DNA of 64,000 bases from Callorhinus ursinus (taxonomy: Eukaryota; Chordata; Mammalia; Carnivora; Otariidae), in contig NW_020313044.1 in NCBI RefSeq assembly GCF_003265705.1, positions 4,475,399 to 4,539,398 on the forward strand, written 5' to 3'. Each line of letters starts with the position of its first letter. The first letter of the stretch is position 1. Under the pieces are notes generated by a model, which saw only the letters and a program-made list of their open reading frames with translations, was not told the origin of the DNA and searched no databases. Position numbers and translations under genes: made by a program. Of this stretch, positions 1 to 11,939 are shown in pieces.

Positions 1-683
1 AATGGTCAACTGATGTCAACAAGACTGACACGACCACCCAATGGGAAAAGAATAGTCTCTTCAACAAATAATACTAGAACAACTGGAAATCCACACAACA
101 AAATGAACAAACAAAACAAAACAGAAAAACAAAAAGCAAAAAAATGAAGTTGGATCCCTACCTCATATTATATACAAAAATTAACTCCATTTGAATGGAA
201 GGCCTAAATATAAGAGCTAAAACTATAAAACTCTTAGGAGAAACCTTAAGGGCAAGTCTTTATGACCTTGGGTTTGGCAATGGCTTCCTGAATATAACAT
301 TAAAAGCACAAGCAACAAAAGAAAAAAATGGATAAACTGGACTTACCAAAATTTAAAACTTTTGTGCATCAAAGGACACCATCAAAAAAAAAGAAGACAT
401 TTTTCTCTTTCTTTCCTTCTTTCTTTCCTCCCAAATCATATATTCAATAAAGTTCTCATATACAGAATATATGAAGAACTCTTACAACTCAATGACAAAA
501 AGACAACCCAACCTAAAAATGGGCCAAGAACTTGCATAGACATTTCTCCAAAGAACACATATAAATGGCCAATAAGTACATGAAAAGATGCTAAGCGTTA
601 TTAGTCATTAGGGAAATGCAAATCAGAACTACAGTGAGATACCACTTCACACCCACTAGAATGTCCATAATAAAAAATAATAC

Positions 684-796
684 GGACTGGCTGGCTCAGA
701 TGATAAAGCATGCAACTCGTGATATTGGGGTTGTGAGTTTGAGCCCCATGATGGGTGTAGAGATTATGTAAAAATAAAATCTTTAAATAATAATAA
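684..796 (+). mobile_element. Old Can-SINE (short type) inside the L1
   Basis: A tRNA-like head (GACTGGCTGGCTCAGATGAT) and the A-box/B-box-like GTGAGTTTGAGCCCCATG are followed by AAATAAAATCTTTAAATAA. It is diverged, consistent with an older insertion. Confidence 0.75.
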
Positions 797-1023
797 TTAT
801 AGGAACGTAACAAGTGTTGGCAAGGATGTAGCAACATTGGAGTCCTCATACAATCTTAGTCAGCATGTAAAATGGTGTAGCTGCTGTGGAAAACAGTTTG
901 GTGGTTTCTTAAAAAGTTAAACATGGAATTACCACATGACCCGGCAATTTCACTCCTAGGTATATATCCAAGATAATTGAGAACTAGTACTCAAACAAAT
1001 GCTTGTACAAGAATGCTCACAGT

Positions 1024-1221
1024 GGGCGCCTGGGTGGTTCAGTTGGTTGGGCGACTGCCTTCGGCTCGGGTCTCGATCCTGGAGCCCCAGGATCGAGTCC
1101 TGCATCTGGCTCCCTGCTCAGTGGGGAGTCTGCTTCTCCCTCTGACCTTCCCCCCCTCTCCTGCTCTCTCTCTCTCTCTCATTCCCTCTCACAAATAAAG
1201 AAAATCTTAAAAAAAAAAAAA
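1024..1221 (+). mobile_element. Can-SINE (full length) inside the L1
   Basis: The head is GGGCGCCTGGGTGGTTCAGT, with a CT-rich middle and a poly-A tail. A target-site duplication, ACAAGAATGCTC(A/G)CAGT, flanks it at 1007-1023 and 1222-1238. Confidence 0.95.
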
Positions 1222-1704
1222 ACAAGAATGCTCGCAGTAACAATACTCACAATAGCCAAAAGATAGAAACAACACAAATCTCTACTGATGGATAAATGGA
1301 TGAACAAAATGTGGTATATCCATATAATGGAATATTATTCATCAATAAGAAGAAATGAAGTACTGATATATGCTACAACATGAATGAACCTCAAAAACAT
1401 TATGCTAAGTGAAAGAAGGAAGACACAAAGGGTCATGCAATCTGATTTCATTTGTATGAAATGTCCAAGATAGGTAAATCCATCAAGACAGAAAGCAGAT
1501 TAGTGGTTACTGGGAGAAGTTGGGAGGGTGAATGGGGTGTGACTGCCTGATGGGCATGGGGTTTCTTTGGGGGATTATGAAAATGTTTTGGAATTAGATA
1601 GAGGTAATGACAGCACAACATTGGGAATGTACTAAATGTCAATGAAGTATATACTTTTAGATGGCTAATTGCATTTTGCTTCAATTTTTTAAAAAAAAAA
1701 GCAT

Positions 1705-1830
1705 ATTCCTGGCCCCACCTTCAGAACTTTTGACTCAGTACATCTGGCATGAGGCCTAGGAATCTGAATTTTGTACAAGTACCTCAGGTGCCTCTGATGT
1801 AGGTGGGCCCAGCTATCATATTTTGAAACT
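1705..1830. mobile_element. MER5-like hAT fragment
   Basis: The sequence resembles the interior of MER5/Charlie elements (GGCCCCACCTTCAG, then CTCAGGTGCCTCTGATGTAG). It is short and diverged. Confidence 0.55.
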
Positions 1831-3499
1831 TTGTTAAATTATGTTAAACTTCTTTGATCCTCTCCCGTAGATCCCTGAGTCTCTCCTTTTGTAACACACC
1901 TCATAATTGTAATTATCTTGTGCCTCTTTCCCCCTTGACCGTAAACTCCTTGAGGCAGGGCCCATGTCTCCCCCGTTTACCACAAGATCCCCAGCATTTG
2001 AAAGGCACCTGGACATTGAATGTCCTCAGCAGATACAGGGTGAATTGAATTACTCAAACGGATTAGCTGGAAGGGGTGAGGGTAAAGGGGGAAAATCCTA
2101 AGGTGTCTCTAGCCCAGGAACCCAGAGGCTGTGTGGTGAGTCCAACGTTTGAACTCCCTTCTCTCCGGGACAGCTACCGCATGACAAAGTGTATCAGCAC
2201 ACTCTGGTTTGGAAAGGCCTTCCCCAGTACCGCATACTGGGCTCTTCATGGGAGGTACATGAAGGGAGCTCCTGGCCAAGCTTGGGACCAAATCCCTGTT
2301 CTGAGACCTATGGACATGGCATTCAGAGGTGCACACCCCAGTTAGCATCTTCTGGCTGGAAGACCCTGGCCAGGTTTTCTTGGCTTCCCGGCTAATCCCA
2401 GTGCCTTTTGGCTGGGTGACAGCTCTTATTCTTGGCTGCTTCCACGGTTCCTTAGAGCACACAGTCAGCAGAATGGCTTCCCTCACTGTCACTGAGCTGG
2501 GCCTGGGCCATCCTACTGTGTCCTATGCTGACTTCTGAGGCCACACCCACACTGCAGGAAGCATGATGTAGCCACGAGGGTGTAGGTGAGATGTCTCGGG
2601 GACGGGCTGGCGCCTGATGCCTAGGCCTCCCACATGGGGTCTGCACAGATGCAGTTGTCTCCTCACCGCTCTTACCCCTTTCCTCTGCGTCCCCAAAGTC
2701 CTCCTACCCTTTGTGTCTTTGAGCAGGAGAGTCAAGTTTTCTGACTCTGCACTAAGTTTATGACTGTCAATCACATCACCGTATCTTCTTACCACAGGTG
2801 GGAGTTCCAGAAAACAGCATGTATGGATGAAGGGTTAAGGGAATATGCATTTCCAGGGTGAGCTTAGAACCAAACCATGGAGCCCTAGATATGCAGCCAT
2901 ACTCTGCCCAATGAGGAGAGTCCCCCTTAGCATGTGCAGAGAAGCTGGGACTGGATGGGGTATACACCAGGAAGGAATGTGTATTCAGTATGTGCTTCAC
3001 AAAGGGATGGTGCTGTGTGATAAATCTCACACTTGGAGCAATCCCTCCAGCCCACTCTGGGCTGGAGATACATACAGCCTTGGGCCTTAGCAACAATAGG
3101 TCTTATGGGGCTTGGTCTGTGGTAATCATGGTTTCTTACATTCAGATGGTCCCATTCAGTGGTCGGTGGGTCTCCTAATACCTAGAGACATCCTCAAATA
3201 GACCAGATGGCCCTGTAAGGGGGTGAATTCTCTGCACCTGTCAGGGAAGTCTGCAGGGATTAGGGTAGGAGACAGGATGAGAAGACCTCGAGATCCTTTC
3301 CATATCTGGACCTATGTTCTACGTTTAAATGGATACTGTTCCAAGGTGTCAGACATTCTGAACCACTCATTTCTAGTCTTTTCTTCTGCCTCATGGAAAA
3401 GAGGGTACCCCCTTTCTGCCAAGCTTCCTATCCTGGGAAGCTTGAAGGAGCAGCTGGACAAGGGGTGGGGGTGAGATAGCATGAGGATGAGAAAGGCCT
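1831..3499. other. Mostly unique intergenic DNA
   Basis: Apart from an L2-like fragment at about 1850-2060, I recognise no gene or repeat here. The open frames are short and have no family signature. Confidence 0.6.
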
Positions 3500-3715
3500 A
3501 GAAGTGTGTTCTGGTTCTGATCTGGTTGAGCAAACCTCTTAACTACTCTCGGCCTCAGTTTCCTCATTTGCAAAATGTATCCAAAAAAGAAGTCATCCCC
3601 GTTTTATAGACGAGGGATCTGAGGCTCAGAGATGCTAACTTGCTCAAGAATTCATAGACTCAGGATTCAAACTCAGGTAGTCTGACTCTGAAATTGAAGC
3701 TCTTCCTTACTAAGA
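3500..3715. repeat. Two MIR fragments in opposite orientation
   Basis: A sense piece ends near CCTCAGTTTCCTCATTTGCA (to about 3580). It is followed by an antisense piece (GATCTGAGGCTCAGAGATGC, 3595-3715). Confidence 0.7.
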
Positions 3716-4404
3716 ATTACTACTGGGGTGGGGGTGTGCGGGATGACTCGGGGAAGGAGGAGATACTGTAAGGTATTTCATGCGGACCTCCACTGTTAAA
3801 TGTTTCCTGGTTTCCAAATTGTTAAAGCGAGAGTAAGTCTTTTAGCTTGAAGGGAACGCGGTATTGTGGGTGGGCAGGAAGGAGAAGGGATGGAGACTCA
3901 ATGTGATTTGACTGTCTCATGCTGTTTCTTTCTCGGGTTTACAGCCCCGGGCAGACCCCAAGCAGGGGAACAGTCACGTTAGCACGTGCCTAGGGCGACT
4001 GTCCCCCAAGATGAGAACATGCAGCAGGCCCTTTCTGCAGGGTGCCACTCACTCTCCCCACCCCCACCCCCGCAAGCCAAGGTTTGGAGGAGGGAGGATG
4101 GGGTGCAGCGGTTGCCACAGTTTATGCTCCTCCAGAGCTTCGGAGCAAGATTTCCCCAAGAAGCTATATTAAATAAATAAAAGGAAATTCAGCAGATGGG
4201 AACATGAATCAATGAAAACTCCCATATGAGTGCAAAGATTTACGTCAAAAAACAAAACATCAACATCTGGGAGCTGCCGGGTCTCCTCTTGGCTGCTCGC
4301 TCGGAATGGATTCTCAGTGTCGCTTTCCGCCTCTTTCTGGCCCTGGGAGAGGACAGAAAGAAATAAAGAATGAAGCCCCTTTAAGAAATAGTCATTTTTT
4401 AATC

Positions 4405-4870
4405 AGGAATGAACGTTGTCGCTCCCCGCCTCCCCCCAGCTCGCCCAAGGCTGGAGGGAACGTGATCCGGGCGGCGGGGCTGCGGCGCTTGGCACCGGGA
4501 TCGCCGGCACACGGAGCCCCCTGCCGGACGCGGAGGGGCGCCCCTCGCTCCCCGCACCCCGCGCCTCTGCCGAGTCCATCACCTCCAGATTTCACCGCCG
4601 CAGGCAGCGCGAGCACGCACACCGCCGCGGCCCTCCGCACTGCGGGCAGCGCTCGGCTTCTCCGCGCCCACCGCGTAGGTGGGGGCCCGGCCCGGGCGGG
4701 GGGCGGGGGAGACAACTCAGAGGCTGCCACCCCCAGCCGCGCGACCCGATGCTCCTGTGGCCATAGCCGGTCTGCGTGGGTTTCCGGGGAGAAGGATCGC
4801 GCACATGCGTCTTGTGAAAGAGGATCCTAGGCCTGAGGAACGTGCGGCTCAGATCAAAGGCCGCACGCAG
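4405..4870. promoter_or_regulatory. Isolated CpG island
   Basis: The block is sharply GC- and CpG-rich within AT-neutral flanks. It contains GC boxes and a G-rich tract (4680-4711) with quadruplex potential. No recognised coding exon adjoins it; the 174-codon frame at 4306-4830 has no family signature. In human the next gene on this side is PCDH1 (minus strand), so this could be a distal alternative start of that gene, a non-coding RNA promoter or an orphan island. Confidence 0.65.
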
Positions 4871-4904
4871 CTCTTAGACGGGGCCAGGCGGGCAATATGA
4901 GGGC

Positions 4905-5108
4905 AGGCCCTGGATCCTGAGGTTTGGGTTCGATCCCAGCTCTGCCAAGCCAACTGTTTGACCTTGAGCAGTTTTAACTTCTCTGGGTCAGGGTTTCATT
5001 ATCTGTAAAATGGGAATGATAGCACCAGCTTCCTAGGGGACTTGTGAAAAGTAAATGAGAAAACACATGTGAAGCACTCTATACATAACATTGAATGTTC
5101 ACTATTAT
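4905..5108 (+). repeat. MIR, sense
   Basis: It shows the MIR order: GGGTTCGATCCCAGCTCTGC, then CATTATCTGTAAAATGGGAA, then a degraded 3' end. Confidence 0.85.
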
Positions 5109-5109
5109 C

Positions 5110-5625
5110 ATTAGGATAAAGGCTCACATTCTCATCATAGTCTGCAAGGTTCTGCATAACCCGTGCTGCTAGCTCCGTGGCCTTCCAGAGGCCACTGCCT
5201 GCCTTCATCACTGAGCTCTGGCTGCATTTAACCACCCAACAGCCTAGTGCCCTTCAGCCTCAGGACCTTTGCACATACTGTTTCAGCTGTTTGGAAGGCT
5301 CTTTCCCACCCTCCACTTCAAACCAGCCTAACCTTTCTTTGAGCCTGAATTTACTTGTCACACCATCCAGGAAACTCTCCCTGATTTTCCCCTCTGCCTA
5401 GATGTAGCCTCTGTTTTATGTCATAGCAGCCTGGGCTTCTCCTTGCTAGCAGTGCTCCTAATTGAAATGTATCATCAGTTTTGTTATGTTTAATGTCGAC
5501 CACCCTCTGAAGAGCTTGCTCCATGAGGCCAGAAGTCCATCCTATTGCATTCATCTGGCATGCCCCAGCCCCAGAACAGTGACTGGCGTGGGTCCTCTAT
5601 TTGTTGTGAATGACCCACGGTGGAT
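5110..5625 (+). repeat. L2 LINE 3' fragment, sense
   Basis: Typical L2 phrases are present, including CCTCAGGACCTTTGCACATA and CCAGGAAACTCTCCCTGATT, ending in a CCCCAGAACAGTGACTGGCG-type 3' end. Confidence 0.85.
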
Positions 5626-6534
5626 GGTGAGACCCTGAGGCCAGAGGGAATCTTGAGTCTTCCGTACTGTTTCACTAGCTCCTTCCAACAGTGGCATTCA
5701 AACAGGGGCACATTCTGCTTTAGAGTCAAAGCTCTTACCTCTTTGGCCACTCTGGCTCAGAGCAAACAGCTCTGAAGTTACCCTCCCTGCCCACGCCCCC
5801 CTGCTGCAGTGGGCCAGAGCAACTCGCCACATTGCTGTCTGAAGGAATCCTGCCACCCAGAAGCAGAGAGGCAGGTGGGAGCAAGGGGCTGAGGGGCAGG
5901 TGAAAGCTGTACACTCTGCTCCACACGTTGAGCTTAATGAGGAATGTTCACAAGGGCGGCAAAGGAGACCTGCAACAGCTCAGCTAAAAACAGGAGTGCC
6001 TCTGGCTTCTGCCCTGCCCAATCCCCCGGCACTGGAGGGAGGCCCCTGCCTAAACCAGCCTCAGCACCCTGAGGGTGCTGTTCTCATCTTTCACACCCAC
6101 CTCAAAGCTCCACTGATCCTGCTACATCTCCTCTCACTACCCCTGGGGCTTTTTTTTTTTTTTTTTTTAAGGTTGGATTCGCATCCTTCATTTGCTCTCT
6201 TAATGGCAGCCCTGCCTGCTCTCCTGGATTCCAAGAATCAGCCAGCAAAGGGTTTGGAGGCTTACAGGGGAACTGTTCTTCAGGGTTTTCTCGGCTGAGG
6301 CCTGGCTGAAGTGATGTGGGGATTCCTTCAAAGATTCAATGAGACCACCCTTCTTTGTTCTGGCCCCCTCCACCCTCCAACGCTCAGAAATCTGCATCTT
6401 CCAGCAGGATCTGGTGAATTCTGACAGGTGGATCTGAGGTCACAGCAGGACATCGAATGGAAAAGTCTAGCAGATGATGTCGGGCTAGAACTCAGGAAAA
6501 AGAACAAGGGTAAGGCTAATAATTGTTGCAATTT
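5626..6534. other. Unique intergenic DNA with a poly-T run
   Basis: No gene is recognised. A run of about 18 T lies at 6151-6168 with no SINE body attached. Confidence 0.55.
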
Positions 6535-6778
6535 TTTGAGTTCTTTCTGTGTGCCAGGCGCTGTGCTAACTAAGCACTTTACATGTGATTGCTCAGTGAA
6601 TCCTCACATCAACCCTGTCAGGAAGGTGCCAGTACTAGCCCCATTTCACAGATGAGGAGTTTAGGCTCAAAAAATTCAAGTCACTTTCCCAAGTTCACAC
6701 AGCTAGAAAGTGGTGGGGGATTTGAATCCAAGCCGTTAGGACTCTGGAATTCAAACTCTTAACCACTCCACTCTCCTT
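6535..6778 (-). repeat. MIR, antisense
   Basis: It contains TGTGCCAGGCGCTGTGCTAA, CCATTTCACAGATGAGGAGT and CACACAGCTAGAAAGTGG in antisense order. It is nearly full length. Confidence 0.9.
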
Positions 6779-7949
6779 TAGGAGTCTACAACAGAAGAGA
6801 GTTCAAGAAGAGGTCAATGGATAGAGAACTGAAACATGGGCAATGCTTAGACTCCGGGTCAGGAGGAGGAAGAGGCAATGGCAGACACAGAATGATCAGG
6901 AGGTAAACAAACACAGGAGATGCAGTACAAGGGAAGCTGGAGAGGAGACAGATTCAAAGGCCTGATGCAAAAGATGGTGATTTTTTATGGGTCCTGGGGA
7001 CTAGGTAGGTGTGGGAGTATTTAGCACCTTTGGGGTATCTGTGCAGATCATGAAAAAAACCAGAAAAAAAGCTAGAGAGAGGAGACTCACTTGATTGAGT
7101 CCTAAGTCCACAGTCCCGGTCTTTCCTGGGTTCTGGCTGCAGCCAAACAATTGTCCCCCCACTCCACCATATCCTGATAAAACTTTTCCAAAAAGGCAGC
7201 TTTAGTGAATTTCTAATATTTGCAATAAAAGTCAAAACTAATGTGGGGGAGGGCAGAGAAGGGAGTTGAGCCAACCCTGAGTTCAAGGTTTCTTTCCTGA
7301 ATGGCTTGGGGAAATGATATAATTGACAGAAATAAGGAAGTGGGATGATGGGATGGCTTTGTATGTGGAATCAAGGAGTGGACAGTCAACTGAGTCAAGT
7401 GCTCTGGGCCAAGGAAATTGATTGAGCAAAGGCCCACTGGTGGTTAACAAGGTGGTCTTTGATGACCGCACTGACAGCTGTGTCAGAAGAACAGTGATGG
7501 AAGCTGGGAGACGAAGCTGAAGAGCAAAGGAGTCTTGAAGTCATGGGAGGCAGTATGTGCGCTACTTAATTAAGAAATCTGGCAGTAGAGAGAATGAAAC
7601 AGAACGGTAGCTGAAAAGGGCAGGAGGATCAAATAAAGGATTTTCCCCCTAAGATAAGAAAGGCTCTTGTATATTTCATAGGCGGAAAGAAAATAACTGG
7701 TAGAGAGACACATGCTTTGGCATGAGGGTCAGGATAATTATAGAGACAAGGTTCTAGAAGAGACAGGAAGAGAATGGGACTAAGAACAAACACAGTTTGG
7801 CCTTAGAACAAAGGGAAGAGACAGACCTCTCCATTGAGGTTGTCATTTCCTCTAACTCATATTCATGCCTTACATTTATTTGTATAGTGTGCAACTAAAC
7901 ATCCACAGCTATACTCACAGCAGCTCTCAAGTTAGAACCTTCTTCGTTG
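6779..7949. other. Intergenic DNA without recognised features
   Basis: The sequence is A/G-rich with no convincing gene, RNA or repeat family that I can name. It may contain very old repeat relics. Confidence 0.5.
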
Positions 7950-8070
7950 TCACCATTTACTGACCATGTATGTGCCAGGCAATGTATATACTGTTATCTC
8001 ACAAGGAGGCTACAATTGTCATTCCCATCTTCTAGATGAGGAAAGTGAGGGAAAAGATTTATAATTTGTT
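7950..8070 (-). repeat. MIR fragment, antisense
   Basis: ATGTATGTGCCAGGCAATGT and TCTAGATGAGGAAAGTGAGG mark a degraded antisense MIR. Confidence 0.7.
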
Positions 8071-8288
8071 CTAAGCCTTTTAGTACTGTTTGACTTTTTC
8101 CTAGAATAGGGACTCTTTTAACCAACCATTACTTAAATGAGGGGTAAAATCCACTGAGCCTGGTCTGCTCCTTGTTCTTGGCAGGCAGGCTCTTCCTTAA
8201 CACACTTTACACTTAGGTACAAGTTATTTGAACCACCTAGCCAACGTCATGTCCACATCCTACCAGGTAGCAGGCTTCCTATGACATG

Positions 8289-8516
8289 TTTTTTTTTTTT
8301 AAGATTTATTTATTTACTATTTTTTTTAAGATTTTATTTATTTATTTGACAGAGACAGACACAGCGAGAGAGGGAACACAAGCGGGGGGAGTGGGAGAGG
8401 GAGAAGCAGGCTTCCCGCCGAGCAGGGAGCCCGACGTGGGACTTGATCCCCGGACCCTGGGATCATGACTGGAGCCAAAGGCAGCCGCCCAACCAACTGA
8501 GCCACCCAGGCGTCCC
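8289..8516 (-). mobile_element. Can-SINE, antisense
   Basis: A T-rich tail with two AAGATTT blocks is followed by a GACAGAGA-rich body and CCACCCAGGCGTCCC. The doubled tail suggests tail expansion or a short nested insertion. Confidence 0.9.
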
Positions 8517-8782
8517 AGCCACACTGACCTTACGTTGTGCTCTCTTTGCCTCTCTGGGAGGCACCAGCTGTTTTCCCTGCCAGAACTGACTTCCCCTTCC
8601 CTTCTTCATCTGGCTAGTTCCCAAACCTCATCATTCAGGTTCATCAGTTAAGCTGTTGCTGTTTCCAGGAAGTCTTCCTGACTTCCAAACCTAGATGTTC
8701 TCATAGCACCCTGTACTTTCCCCACTAAACCACACTTCCTAGTATTTGTGCAAACCTTTGCACTGATTGTGGGCTGACTGTA

Positions 8783-9146
8783 TGAACTGCTTTAGCCAAC
8801 AGAGTATAGGTGCAGGTTCCAGGCCTAAGGCTTAAGAAGCCTGGCAGCTTGCACTTTTGTACACTGAGAGGCTCTGAGCCACCACTTAAGTTCAGCTACT
8901 CGGCTAGAGAGGCCTGAGACTGCATGGAGAAGGAAAGAGGCTCAGCCATTCCAGTATCCTAGTTGAGCCTTCACAGGAATCCAGCCACAGCTGCCATCTG
9001 ACTGCCACCTCATGAGACCTGAAGTGAGACCAGGAGAATTACCCAGCTGAGGCCAGTCAATTCACAGAACTGTGAGAGATAATAAAATAATTGTTTTAAG
9101 CCACTAAATTTCAGAGCATTTGTTATGCTGCACTAACTAAAACACT
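8783..9146 (+). mobile_element. MLT1-type (ERVL-MaLR) solo LTR relic
   Basis: The right half matches the MLT1 3' end as I recall it: GAAGTGAGACCAGGAGAATT, then ACAGAACTGTGAGAGATAAT, then TTGTTTTAAGCCACTAAATT. No internal retroviral genes are present. Confidence 0.7.
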
Positions 9147-9221
9147 ATGCTGTATTTTATTTGTCTACTGAGTGTGTCTGCCCTGCTAGATTATTTTCTC
9201 TGTGAGGACAGGGACCACATC

Positions 9222-9433
9222 CTTTTTCTTTTTTTTTAAAGGTTTTATTTATTCATTTGAGAGAGAGAGCATGAGCAGGGGGAGAGGCAGAGGGAGGGAG
9301 AGAGAGAGAGAGAGAGAGATAAGCAGACTCCCCAGTGAGCAGGGAGCGCGACGGGGTGCTTGATCCCAAAATCCTGGGATCATGACCTGAGCCGAAGGCA
9401 GACGCTTAACCAACTGAGCCCCCCAGGTGCCCT
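9222..9433 (-). mobile_element. Can-SINE, antisense
   Basis: This is a full-length antisense copy with an expanded GA tract. The target-site duplication GACCACATC lies at 9213-9221 and 9434-9442. Confidence 0.93.
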
Positions 9434-9631
9434 GACCACATCAATTTTTTAAAAAAATTGTAATATACTCAGGACATTCTCCACAGAATAAGCACTAATA
9501 TATTTGATTAATGTAAATTAAGAGTCTCTACAAAAACAAAGACGATAAAAAATGTCTAGAACACTCACTGTGAGGAGTATACAGTGTTGTCAACAAAAGG
9601 TGAAGAACTGGATATCTGGGCAGTAGCTTCC

Positions 9632-9822
9632 TTTTTTTTCCTTTTTAAAAATTTTATTTATTTATTTGTCAGAGAGAGAGAGAGCACAAGCAAGGGGAGC
9701 ATCAAGCAGAGGGAAAAGCAGGCTCCCTGTTGAGCAAGGATCCCAATGCTGATCCCAGGACTCTTGGGATCATGACCTGAGTTGAAGGCAGACACTTAAC
9801 CGACTGAGCCACCCAGGCGTCC
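9632..9822 (-). mobile_element. Can-SINE, antisense
   Basis: Target-site duplication CTGGGCAGTAG(C/G)TTCC lies at 9616-9631 and 9823-9838. Confidence 0.95.
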
Positions 9823-9990
9823 CTGGGCAGTAGGTTCCTAATGTTAAGTTAGACAGCTTATCTCTGTAGAAGGATTGAGTCAAATGGACTGGGCCACAAG
9901 CCAACAACAGAGAGCAACCTTGGGAGCTGAAGAAGAGAATGGCCAGTGGCTTTAGCAAAGGTAAAGGCAAGGGAACAAAGTTGTCATTCT

Positions 9991-10190
9991 TTTTTTTTTT
10001 TTTAAGATTTTATTTATTTATTTGAGAGAGAGAATGAGATAGAGAGAGAGCATGAGAGGGGAGAGGGTCAGAGGGAGAAGCAGACTCCCCGCTGAGCAGG
10101 GAGCCCGATGTGGGACTCGATCCCAGGACTCCAGGACCATGACCTGAGCCGAAGGCAGTCGCTTAACCAACTGAGCCACCCAGGCGCCCC
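9991..10190 (-). mobile_element. Can-SINE, antisense
   Basis: Exact target-site duplication AAAGTTGTCATTCT lies at 9977-9990 and 10191-10204. The body is close to the family consensus, so it is fairly young. Confidence 0.96.
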
Positions 10191-10204
10191 AAAGTTGTCA
10201 TTCT

Positions 10205-10904
10205 GATGGTGCTCCTCAGGGCAACACTGAACAGGTGATCTGGTGTGCCAATGAGGACTCCAGCTGCCCTTGCCGTTGACCCCTCACACAAGTGGTGTTT
10301 AGATTTCTAGAGACAAGAGACATCATGTCATTTTACACATGGAAACAAGACATCTTATCTTCACAATTTTTCAGCTAGCTTCAAACATGAAGGGCCCTCA
10401 GTGTTTGTACATGGAATGAATATGTTCCTAACCAAATCAATAAATCACTGATGGGGGTCTGGTGCTCTTGTCTGTAATCATCATCAGCACAAGGTGTCCA
10501 GTCAAGAGACATTGTTTGACAATTTTTGTCAAGTTCTATGTGGACACAAAATGGGAAAATGCCATCCCTCCCCTGAGGGAAAGAACTGGGGAGAGTAGAC
10601 TTACACAAATGAGATAATTAAATAACAGGGCAACATATAATTACTGCTAAATTGTGTGGTAAGAAATTAAGTGCTACAGGAATTGGGAAAAGCGGAGAGC
10701 AGTGAGGGCTCAAACAGTTGGGGAGTCGTCACTGAAGAGCTGGATGTGGCCGAGCCTGGGGGCATGAAAAGAACTGCAGACAGGCTGACAGGAAGAAAGG
10801 TGCAGAAGTCCCAGGAGGAAGAACAGAGCCAAACCAGCACGCTGGTTATTTTGAGGCAGCAAAACAAGGAATGTGAAAGGTGGCTGCCCCAAATCCCAAA
10901 ACAA
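10205..10904. other. Unique intergenic DNA
   Basis: No gene or recognised repeat. Short frames only. Confidence 0.55.
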
Positions 10905-11145
10905 GGATATCTCTGAATAGTTTCCCAATACTTGCACTCCTGGGCCTTTATTTTTTGTTTCTTCTGCTTGCAATGGCTTTCTGCCTTCTCTACCTAGCAA
11001 ACTCTTTACTCATATGTAAAAGTCCAGCTCGAATACATCTAGTTCTCTGTATCCTTCCTCAGTATCCCATAACCCAGCATCATGCTTCTTTTGGAACATA
11101 TCTATTGTTTTTGCCTACTCACCTCCTCCACCACCGCAATTCACA
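10905..11145 (+). repeat. L2 LINE fragment, sense
   Basis: CTTGCAATGGCTTTCTGCCT and the following CTCATATGTAAAAGTCCAGC-type text resemble L2 3' sequence. Confidence 0.65.
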
Positions 11146-11147
11146 TC

Positions 11148-11345
11148 AACTTACATTTATTAGGCTCTTACTATGTGCTAGGGGCTATGCTAAACATTTT
11201 AAATGTACTATTTAATCCTCAGCAATTTCATGAGGTATTTTTCCTACCATTTTATAGATGAAGAACCTGAGGCTTCAAGTGCTTAATTAAACTGCCCAAG
11301 AGCACATAGCTAGGAAGTAAAAAAGCTATGATTCAAACCATTTGT
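11148..11345 (-). repeat. MIR, antisense
   Basis: TTACTATGTGCTAGGGGCTA, TTTTATAGATGAAGAACCTG and CACATAGCTAGGAAGTAA follow in antisense MIR order. Confidence 0.85.
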
Positions 11346-11939
11346 GGAACTCCAGAGGCCATTCTTAAAACACTCGAAGGTTTATTTGTGGAGGCCACAA
11401 ATACTCTTTCCTCATCTGTCTGCTCAGATTCTAGGACGGTGGCCGCCATATGTCTTAAATATTGTTGAACAAATACAACTGTCCTATCACATGCCAAGGT
11501 CTAAAAGTAGGCGATTCCTGTAAACTGTTACCCCAGGTGTAGACTTCCACCCAACCAAAAGTCATGTACCTGGGGGAAAGGAGGAGGGTGGAAGTCTAAG
11601 CATCTTACATTTGAATTTGAGTTCCTTTAATTTAAAAATTCAAGTGTAGTGGAAGCAGAACCATTCTCTTCCACACAGAATAAGGCATAGATAACATTGG
11701 GTGGGTCTGGGGAGGGCTTTGATTAACAGGTGTGTGGGGGGGTGGGAGGAGTCTCCTCTTAGGTATTTTGAAAGCCACTCAGGTAGTTCCTGTCGAGCCA
11801 GCAAGGACTGGTCGAGATCACTCCATCAGACCCTATCACCGCGCAGGCTGAGGCCCAGACAGGGGAAGGGGTCGTGCGGAGGCTACACGGTGACACAAAG
11901 CTGAGCCAGAGTTGGGACCCCGGCATCAGAACGCTGCCT

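Larger units (their letters stand above)
1..1697 (+). mobile_element. L1 (L1M-type) 3' end, interrupted by two Can-SINEs
   Basis: The text follows the well-known L1 ORF2 end and 3' UTR: GGGAAAAGAATAGTCTCTTC, then AAATGCAAATCAGAACTACA, CACAATAGCCAAAAGATAGA, and ending in a poly-A run near 1690-1700. The coding frame is broken many times, so it is an old dead copy. It continues past the left edge. Confidence 0.92.
8560..9500 (+). repeat. L2 LINE, sense, split by an MLT1 LTR and a Can-SINE
   Basis: L2 text (CCAGGAAGTCTTCCTGACTT) runs to about 8780. It resumes at about 9147 (CTCTGTGAGGACAGGGACCA) and again after the Can-SINE, ending near 9500. Nested insertions of different ages explain the pieces. 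Confidence 0.75.

Noticed and set aside
362..583. Possible small gene near the left edge
   Set aside because: The frame lies inside a decayed L1 3' end.
4306..4830. Open frame of 174 codons over the 4.4-kb CpG island
   Set aside because: Composition is Ala/Pro/Arg/Gly as expected from chance frames in CpG-rich DNA; overlapping frames of similar size exist on both strands and no family motif is present.
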